Below, one piece after another: positions 14,995 through 20,295 of a DNA stretch of 20,295 nucleotides. A model generated the notes under the pieces. The model had not been told where the DNA came from and did no database searches. It saw nothing but the letters and a program-made list of their open reading frames with translations. The translations under genes were made by a program, and so were the position numbers. This DNA comes from Anaerolineaceae bacterium UBA700 (GTDB lineage: Bacteria > Chloroflexota > Anaerolineae > Anaerolineales > Anaerolineaceae), in assembly GCA_002298885.1 (NCBI GenBank), contig DBMK01000044.1, forward strand, positions 1 through 20,295, written 5' to 3'. The first letter of the stretch is position 1; each line of letters starts with the position of its first letter.

Positions 14995-17900
14995 TCAATT
15001 TTGGCCGACCGGCATACTCTTCAACAATTCGCCATATTCGAAGCGGGCTGAGCTAAGGTCTTTTTCGATATTCTGAAGCTGGTTCTCGAGCTGGTTTATC
15101 TTCTTACGCAAATCCGCTTCCTCAATAAACTGACGATACCTGCTGCGGATGATCTCGTAGTATTTTATGAACTCAGGCCGGTGGCCGCTCGTCTCCGTAC
15201 TTCCGTCCTGCCGCCAGCTAAACTCGCACGTAATTTTCGCAACGTGGCGGAACTCATATTGACGCGACATGCGGATCCATAATTCCCAATCTTCCAAAAA
15301 GACCAGGCTTTCGTCAAATAGGCCAACCCGGTCCATGCACTCGCGAGCGTGCACGAAGCACAATACCGGGATAAAGTTTTCGTTCAGGATCCGGTCGTAA
15401 TCGAAATCATGCGAATAGGGAACATCCCTTTTCGTTGTCTGATAACCAGTGCCGTTTTGGACCTGCCAGGCCCGGTTTGAATCGGAGTACGCCACGGAAA
15501 GCTGGTTCGCCTCAAGTTCATTCATCAGCGTTTCCAGGTGGTTGGGATAGAATATATCGTCGTCATCCAGATACGCCAGGTACTTACCCTTGGATTGGTT
15601 TATGCCGAAATTTCTCGCCCCCGGCAGGCGCCGCGAATGGTCCAACTGAAAATAATGGATCCGGTTATTTTCATTAAATCCATCGATTACGTAGCGGACG
15701 TCCTCCCCACCGTCGTTTACGACGATGATTTCAAAATCCCGGTAGGTTTGGAAAAGAATGCTAGCAATCGCCCGGCGCAGTGTTTCCGGACGGTTCTTCG
15801 TGGCCACAATCACCGAAACTTTCGGCTCATCATTAATTGCGGAATTATCCAGGCCGGTCGTGGCATTTAAATACTCGGCAGCAATTTGATTATCGGCGTT
15901 CAGGAATAAGGCATAATTGAATAAAGCGCCCGCCGAGTCGAACTTTTGAAGTGCTAAATAACACATTCCTAAAAGACAGAATATATTTTCATCTTCAGGT
16001 GTGTACTGGTTGGCTGTAAATAAATATTCGATGGCCTGGTTAAAATTACCTTCTCTAAAACAGATCTGGCCCAATAGATTGCTAATTTGGGGATCCTCAG
16101 GACGAATATCGTAAGCCATTTGCGCGTAGAGCTTCGAATCGCCGATTTGGCCTAAGATTAATAGCGTAGCACTTAGACTCGTGAGAGCCGCCACGTTTTT
16201 TGGATCGTTCATGACCACCTGGATGAAGGCTCTACAGGCTCCATCGAATTTCCCCTCCTGCAGGAGCAAATTCCCGTGGCTGAGCAAAATTTCCGCATCG
16301 GTTATCGTTTTTGATTGCGCTTGATTTTCAGTTTTCATCGGTTGGCCTGACGTTAGTGAAAAAGTATTTCGGTTTTTCTGGGATGATTTCAAAATTATCT
16401 CAGAAGTCGACAAATCGACGGCATAATCCTTAATTGAGGGAAGCTCAGCCAAGCTGTTCTTGCTCATGGCCCAACCGATCTGCTCGTAGAGCTGGTTTAA
16501 CCAAGGCCGGCCTTGCACAAGCGACCGTTCTAGCAATTGGTAGGCCTTATCCCACTCACGGTTATAAGCATATGCCAGGGATAGAAGGGCGACTGCATTC
16601 ATAGACTGAGGCATCAGATTTACAGCATTTTGTAAGAAAACCTGTGCGTAATCCGGCGGAACAAAATCACAGGCCAAAAGCCGGGTCCCAAAATCGAGGC
16701 AGGCGTCGTATCTTGCCGTCAGTTGATCATTGCAATCATTGAATCCCGGATACAGTTCCTGCAGACCCAGGTTCATATTCCTGCGGGCGAGCGCCAGATT
16801 AAAGGCTTCACGCGTAGCGAGGCAGATTTTCTGCCGTTTTGTGGCCGTCATACTGTTTTCGTGAAGCCGGTAGTAATAAAGAACCTCTGGGACGTAAATT
16901 GTAGGATAGGCTTCCGTGATCCGCAGCCACATATCCCAGTCTTCCGCGCCTTCCAGTTCAGGGTTATACAGACCAACCGAATCCTGGCATTTCTTGAGAT
17001 ACATGAACGAAGCAATACCAAAATCATGTTTGGTGAGCAGACTGTAAGGGTTCAAATCCTGGTCGCGCTCGACGTCTGTAATGTTTCCGCCGGTATCGAT
17101 CCAGGCAAACGCCGAACAGGCAAACCCGGCATCCGGGAAGCAATCGAATGCTCTGGCGAACGCCTCCAGGAAATAGGGTGAGCAGAAATTATCCGCCGAG
17201 ATCCAGGTGATCAACTCGCCGCGAGCGATCGACATTCCGGTATTTAATGCGCCGGGCAGCCGCTTGTTTTCCTGGTGGATCACTCTCATTTTGAAAAAGT
17301 CCAGGCTATCCAGGAATTCCTGTGTGCCGTCCGTCGAGCCGTCGTCAACGACAATCAATTCGTAATCCTTGAACGTCTGGCAGCGGATGCTTTCAATTGC
17401 CTGGGGTAAAAATTCGAGGTGGTTATAGGTCGGCAAAACGACGGATATCCTCGGGCTTGACCGTCGCCAATCCGGGTCGTGGACTGCAACCGCGAATTGC
17501 TGGATGCCGTTATCGGCGAGGGTCAGCAGTCTGCCGTATCGCCCGTCGATGTGGCCGTTGAATTCCGCCGGGCTGAAACCGCGCACGTGATCCGGATCCG
17601 GCATGAAGCCGATGGGGGTGGTGATGACAAATATGGCCTCCGGATTGAGGAAGGGCAGCAAACGGGCGAGCATGGTCGCTTCCTGGTCGAGCGTCAGGTG
17701 CTCGATGACTTCGCTCAGGACCACGCAATCATATTTTTGGGGGAGGTCCGTGGTGGTGATATCCTGGCAGAAGGCCCTGACCTTTGGGAATGCGTAAGCC
17801 TCCAAAACCTGCACGTATTCTGGAACCAAATCTACGGCGTCGATCAAGGTAACGCACGGGTTGGCGCTGATGTAACGTGTGAGATTGCCGCATCCACACC

Positions 17901-18135
17901 CAATTTCCAGGACTTTTCCCCGGCAATGTGAGGAGACGAATTCGACCCGCTTCCAATAATTATCCAATACCGGGTTTTCCATGCCGGCCGCTCGCAATTT
18001 ATCCGCCAAGCCCTGTGAGGACCGCTCTTCTGGATCGCTCAAATTCGCTTCTGCCAACAGCCGGTAAACCGGCAGCCGCGAAACGTAGTGATGGCGGCGG
18101 TTGGATTCAAGGGGTAAATCAGCCGGGTAATTCAT
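14995..18135 (-). CDS. Four-module enzyme: methyltransferase-GT2-TPR-GT2
   Basis: A 1046-residue protein. Residues about 50-220 form a class I SAM methyltransferase (VLEIGCGCG, 75-83; SEVIEHL, 141-147). GT2 domain 1 (about 229-460) has SVVLPTYN, VVDDGSTDG (262-270), SADN at the DxD position (313-316) and EDWDMWLR. A helical region with TPR-like repeats spans about 495-560 and 610-760 (HGNLLLQEGKFDGACRAF; LLGQICFREGNFNQAIEYL; LLGMCYLALQKFDSAGALF). GT2 domain 2 (about 772-1000) has VSVIVATKNRP, VVNDGG, LDDDD (856-860) and EDWELWIRM. The last 40 residues are a probable coiled coil (KKINQLENQLQNIEKDL). It sits 35 bp after the toroid-GT4 gene and 49 bp before the GT2-GT4 gene. It probably makes and methylates part of a glycan, with TPRs and coiled coil for assembly. 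Confidence 0.88.
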   Translation of the reverse strand: MNYPADLPLESNRRHHYVSRLPVYRLLAEANLSDPEERSSQGLADKLRAAGMENPVLDNYWKRVEFVSSHCRGKVLEIGCGCGNLTRYISANPCVTLIDAVDLVPEYVQVLEAYAFPKVRAFCQDITTTDLPQKYDCVVLSEVIEHLTLDQEATMLARLLPFLNPEAIFVITTPIGFMPDPDHVRGFSPAEFNGHIDGRYGRLLTLADNGIQQFAVAVHDPDWRRSSPRISVVLPTYNHLEFLPQAIESIRCQTFKDYELIVVDDGSTDGTQEFLDSLDFFKMRVIHQENKRLPGALNTGMSIARGELITWISADNFCSPYFLEAFARAFDCFPDAGFACSAFAWIDTGGNITDVERDQDLNPYSLLTKHDFGIASFMYLKKCQDSVGLYNPELEGAEDWDMWLRITEAYPTIYVPEVLYYYRLHENSMTATKRQKICLATREAFNLALARRNMNLGLQELYPGFNDCNDQLTARYDACLDFGTRLLACDFVPPDYAQVFLQNAVNLMPQSMNAVALLSLAYAYNREWDKAYQLLERSLVQGRPWLNQLYEQIGWAMSKNSLAELPSIKDYAVDLSTSEIILKSSQKNRNTFSLTSGQPMKTENQAQSKTITDAEILLSHGNLLLQEGKFDGACRAFIQVVMNDPKNVAALTSLSATLLILGQIGDSKLYAQMAYDIRPEDPQISNLLGQICFREGNFNQAIEYLFTANQYTPEDENIFCLLGMCYLALQKFDSAGALFNYALFLNADNQIAAEYLNATTGLDNSAINDEPKVSVIVATKNRPETLRRAIASILFQTYRDFEIIVVNDGGEDVRYVIDGFNENNRIHYFQLDHSRRLPGARNFGINQSKGKYLAYLDDDDIFYPNHLETLMNELEANQLSVAYSDSNRAWQVQNGTGYQTTKRDVPYSHDFDYDRILNENFIPVLCFVHARECMDRVGLFDESLVFLEDWELWIRMSRQYEFRHVAKITCEFSWRQDGSTETSGHRPEFIKYYEIIRSRYRQFIEEADLRKKINQLENQLQNIEKDLSSARFEYGELLKSMPVGQN

Positions 18136-18170
18136 GAATAAGAAAAATCCTTGAAAAAGAGAACATCATT

Positions 18171-20150
18171 TCAGACAATCGCTGCTGATCGGGTTTTTAA
18201 AACATCCCGGTAAATATTTGCTTCCAGCTCGTCAATTTTTTCCTTACTGAAAGGTAAGACTGCCTGGCGAGCGTTAGATTTTAGCTTTTTTCGCAGGCTC
18301 TCATAAGTACACACACGCCGGATGGCCATTGCCAACGAGAGAGGATCCTCGTAATTCTTCACCAGAACTCCACTCACGCCGTTGGTGATGAATTCATTCA
18401 TCGGGGCAATGTCGGACGTCACCACCACCGCCTCGCAGGCCATGGCTTCGATAAAGACTATGCCGAACCCTTCCCAACGGCTGGGCGTGCAAAAGCAATC
18501 GCAGAAGGAATAATATTCCGGCAGCAATTGGTTGGGGATTGAATCAATAAAATGGCACCGGTCGACAACGTTGTTTTCTCGCGCCAGGCGTGTGAATGGT
18601 TCCAGATCACCCTGGCCGATGAAAATAGCCGTGTATTCTTCAGGCAGGTATGCCAGGGCCTTGATGAGCGTGTCCAGATTCTTTTCTTCCTGCCTGCGCC
18701 CGATGTGCAAAATGCGATATTTTCCGGGAAACAGCTTTTCAAAATCCGATCTGGCTTGTGGATCGCGGCTGGGCTTGAAAATATCCAGATCGACCCGGTT
18801 AGCAAAAGGAATAATCCGCCCGGGCAGCACCCCTTTGGAAAGCACGAGGTTTCTCACCGGATTGCTGACGCACATCACAAAATCGGCCTGCTTGATGCTC
18901 TCGAATAGAAGGTCTGGATTGGTATCATGGACAGAAACGACTACCGGGGTTCCGGCAGCTTTATTCTGGCAAGCAAAATCACACGCCCAGTACCCCCCAT
19001 ACGCCCGGATCACATCGATATCCAGATCCCTTAACCGGCCGGCCAGCTCCTCGGCCTTTGTCGGGAGGATCACCATGCCATATTTGTGGACTTCCTCCGT
19101 TTCCAATGGTGAAAGGCAGTAAACTTCGTCAAAAAAACCGCCCGGATTATAATAATCCTGCAGCAAGCTTTCACGTCCCTTGGCAACGTAAGCCTGCAAC
19201 GGATCGCTGGGAACCACGGCCAAGCGTCGAATTTCTTTTTTTACAGGGAAAATTGGATTAGCCTTCTCTATACTTATGTGCCCATTCGTAAGCACCTTTA
19301 AAACACTGGCAGCAGACCATGAACATTCGCAATCCGGGAAGAAATTCGCGTCTACGCCGTATGAGCCAAAGAAACCGCCTCCCGGATTCTGGAAGAGGCC
19401 CAGGAAATTCAGGGCTTTATTCACCCTATCTGTACAGGAAAGTTGGCGCCAAAATTCTGCCGCCAGCGCCAGGGTGGAAATCGATACCCATTGGACACCC
19501 GGCTGCGCTGGGATTGCGCCGAGCCCGGTCTGCTGGCCAGCAAATTTAAGCATCCCGATGCGGGCCGTCGTTTGGAAACCCAGATCGAACAAGGCATTTA
19601 AAGCCAAGATCTGAACATCGTATGCCGGGGATTGCTCCTGCCAGGCTTCAAGGAATTTGTCGGCCTGGAGCCCCTGTAAGTGCTTATCGATTTCTGGCTT
19701 TAGGAATTCAAAATCGTTTGAATAGGCTGCCAATTTGGTAAGGCAGACCAGTCCAATAAGTTTTTCGGCTTCAAGACTGGTTTCCGACCCGATTTTTCTG
19801 GCCAGCCACCTGGCAGATTTTTTCAGGTGCGGCAGCACGCCATGAGCGGAGGCAACGATCCCCATCCAGCCCAGGATAACCTGGCAGGTGGAAATGAACG
19901 GATTAAAAACCTCACCGCCAAATTCAAATGAGCCGTCTGCCTGCTGTTCCTTGCAGAGCCAGGCGGCATATTGCCTGGCCAAGGCATCCTCCCCGACGGC
20001 CACCAACGATGGAATCAGCGCAGCAGTCGAAACCTTACTGCATTGGCTCCGCTTCGTCGAAAAGGCTATCCCCTTACCTTCGTAGGTATTCCGCTTAATC
20101 CATTGAAGTGCTTTTTCGAGATCGGGCTGGATATATTCGCCGGACTTCAT
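18171..20150 (-). CDS. Alpha/alpha-toroid-like domain fused to GT4 glycosyltransferase
   Basis: This 659-residue fusion starts at ATG 20150 with GGGA just upstream; an in-frame TTG at 20159 would add 3 residues. The N-terminal part (about 5-290) is helical with three QW-like repeats: KEQQADGSFEF, GQQTGLGAIPA and FQNPGGGFFGSYG. These recall the toroid folds of prenyltransferase beta/squalene cyclase-type proteins. The DxDD cyclase motif is not seen, so cyclase activity is unlikely. The C-terminal part (about 320-640) is GT4, with HIGRRQEEKNLDTLIKAL, GQGDLEPF and the E-x7-E motif in RWEGFGIVFIEAMA (E560, E568 counted from ATG 20150). It appears to be the first gene of the glycosyltransferase operon; genes upstream are outside the window. 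The toroid may bind a lipid carrier or a glycan; that is speculative. Confidence 0.82.
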   Translation of the reverse strand: MKSGEYIQPDLEKALQWIKRNTYEGKGIAFSTKRSQCSKVSTAALIPSLVAVGEDALARQYAAWLCKEQQADGSFEFGGEVFNPFISTCQVILGWMGIVASAHGVLPHLKKSARWLARKIGSETSLEAEKLIGLVCLTKLAAYSNDFEFLKPEIDKHLQGLQADKFLEAWQEQSPAYDVQILALNALFDLGFQTTARIGMLKFAGQQTGLGAIPAQPGVQWVSISTLALAAEFWRQLSCTDRVNKALNFLGLFQNPGGGFFGSYGVDANFFPDCECSWSAASVLKVLTNGHISIEKANPIFPVKKEIRRLAVVPSDPLQAYVAKGRESLLQDYYNPGGFFDEVYCLSPLETEEVHKYGMVILPTKAEELAGRLRDLDIDVIRAYGGYWACDFACQNKAAGTPVVVSVHDTNPDLLFESIKQADFVMCVSNPVRNLVLSKGVLPGRIIPFANRVDLDIFKPSRDPQARSDFEKLFPGKYRILHIGRRQEEKNLDTLIKALAYLPEEYTAIFIGQGDLEPFTRLARENNVVDRCHFIDSIPNQLLPEYYSFCDCFCTPSRWEGFGIVFIEAMACEAVVVTSDIAPMNEFITNGVSGVLVKNYEDPLSLAMAIRRVCTYESLRKKLKSNARQAVLPFSKEKIDELEANIYRDVLKTRSAAIV

Positions 20151-20295
20151 TTTTCCCAATTAACCCATTAACGCAAGATTTAAACGTAATTCTAGGGGGT
20201 TAACTGGGCCGAGTCCGTAAATACTTGCTGAAACTTGCGTAAACCGCAGATTAAGTTAAATGATTTTTTGGGTTGTGTCGGGCTGCTTCGCAGCC
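20151..20295. other. Region upstream of the glycosyltransferase operon
   Basis: About 145 bp of lower-GC sequence with no gene seen. ACGCAAG (20171-20177) and CTTGCGT (20234-20240) form a spaced inverted repeat, and ACTTGCTGAA/ACTTGCGTAA is a near-direct repeat. No promoter matching both consensus hexamers was found on the minus strand, though the operon promoter is expected here or beyond the edge. GGCTGC-TTC-GCAGCC (20281-20295) is a small perfect hairpin without an adjoining T run on either strand. Confidence 0.4.

Noticed and set aside
20281..20295. Terminator hairpin at the right edge
   Set aside because: The stem is 6 bp and perfect, but no T run follows on either strand within the window and the sequence is cut off.

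Overview
The window is bacterial chromosome with dense, mostly minus-strand genes, short intergenic gaps and frequent 4-base gene overlaps. The left 12 kb is fairly GC-rich (a hand count of 6601-6660 gives about 67% GC). The right 8 kb, a glycosyltransferase operon, is visibly lower (13201-13260 gives about 47%). The gene mix and the intergenic palindromic repeats would fit an environmental Chloroflexota genome (Anaerolineae-like): a Pkn2-type Ser/Thr kinase, a family 5 uracil-DNA glycosylase, a TetR/DHA2 efflux pair and multidomain glycosyltransferases. No marker here proves this, so the phylum is an inference of low to moderate confidence.

Region 1 (1-3600) is a minus-strand operon. A near-perfect sigma70-type promoter at 3559-3587 is followed by a 20-bp palindromic operator at 3529-3548. 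Then come a DHA2-type MFS efflux pump, a TetR repressor, a family 5 uracil-DNA glycosylase and a membrane-anchored alpha/beta hydrolase. The operon ends in a perfect bidirectional hairpin at 1-51. The layout suggests an autoregulated, inducible efflux operon that also carries a DNA repair gene.

Region 2 (3600-6400) holds ruvB, queA and a small membrane-anchored zinc-ribbon protein, all on the minus strand, with palindromic repeats between them. ruvB looks leaderless and is divergent from upp. Region 3 (6400-12250) starts with upp on the plus strand, convergent with moaA across a shared terminator at 7135-7180. Reading on the minus strand from 11682 down to 7179, the order is Ser/Thr kinase, tpiA, an HExxH membrane protein and moaA, probably one operon or nearly so. 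The RNase P RNA gene (rnpB) lies divergent from the kinase on the plus strand, with its own well-formed promoter.

Region 4 (12250-20295) starts with strong hairpins and a tangled inverted-repeat segment. It then holds three large minus-strand genes separated by 35-49 bp: (i) an alpha/alpha-toroid-like domain fused to GT4, (ii) methyltransferase-GT2-TPR-GT2, and (iii) GT2-GT4. Together they carry five glycosyltransferase domains, one methyltransferase and one toroid domain in only three polypeptides. This is probably part of a surface-glycan or glycoprotein locus that may continue beyond the right edge. It is the most unusual part of the window. No tRNA, CRISPR array, insertion sequence or phage gene was seen.
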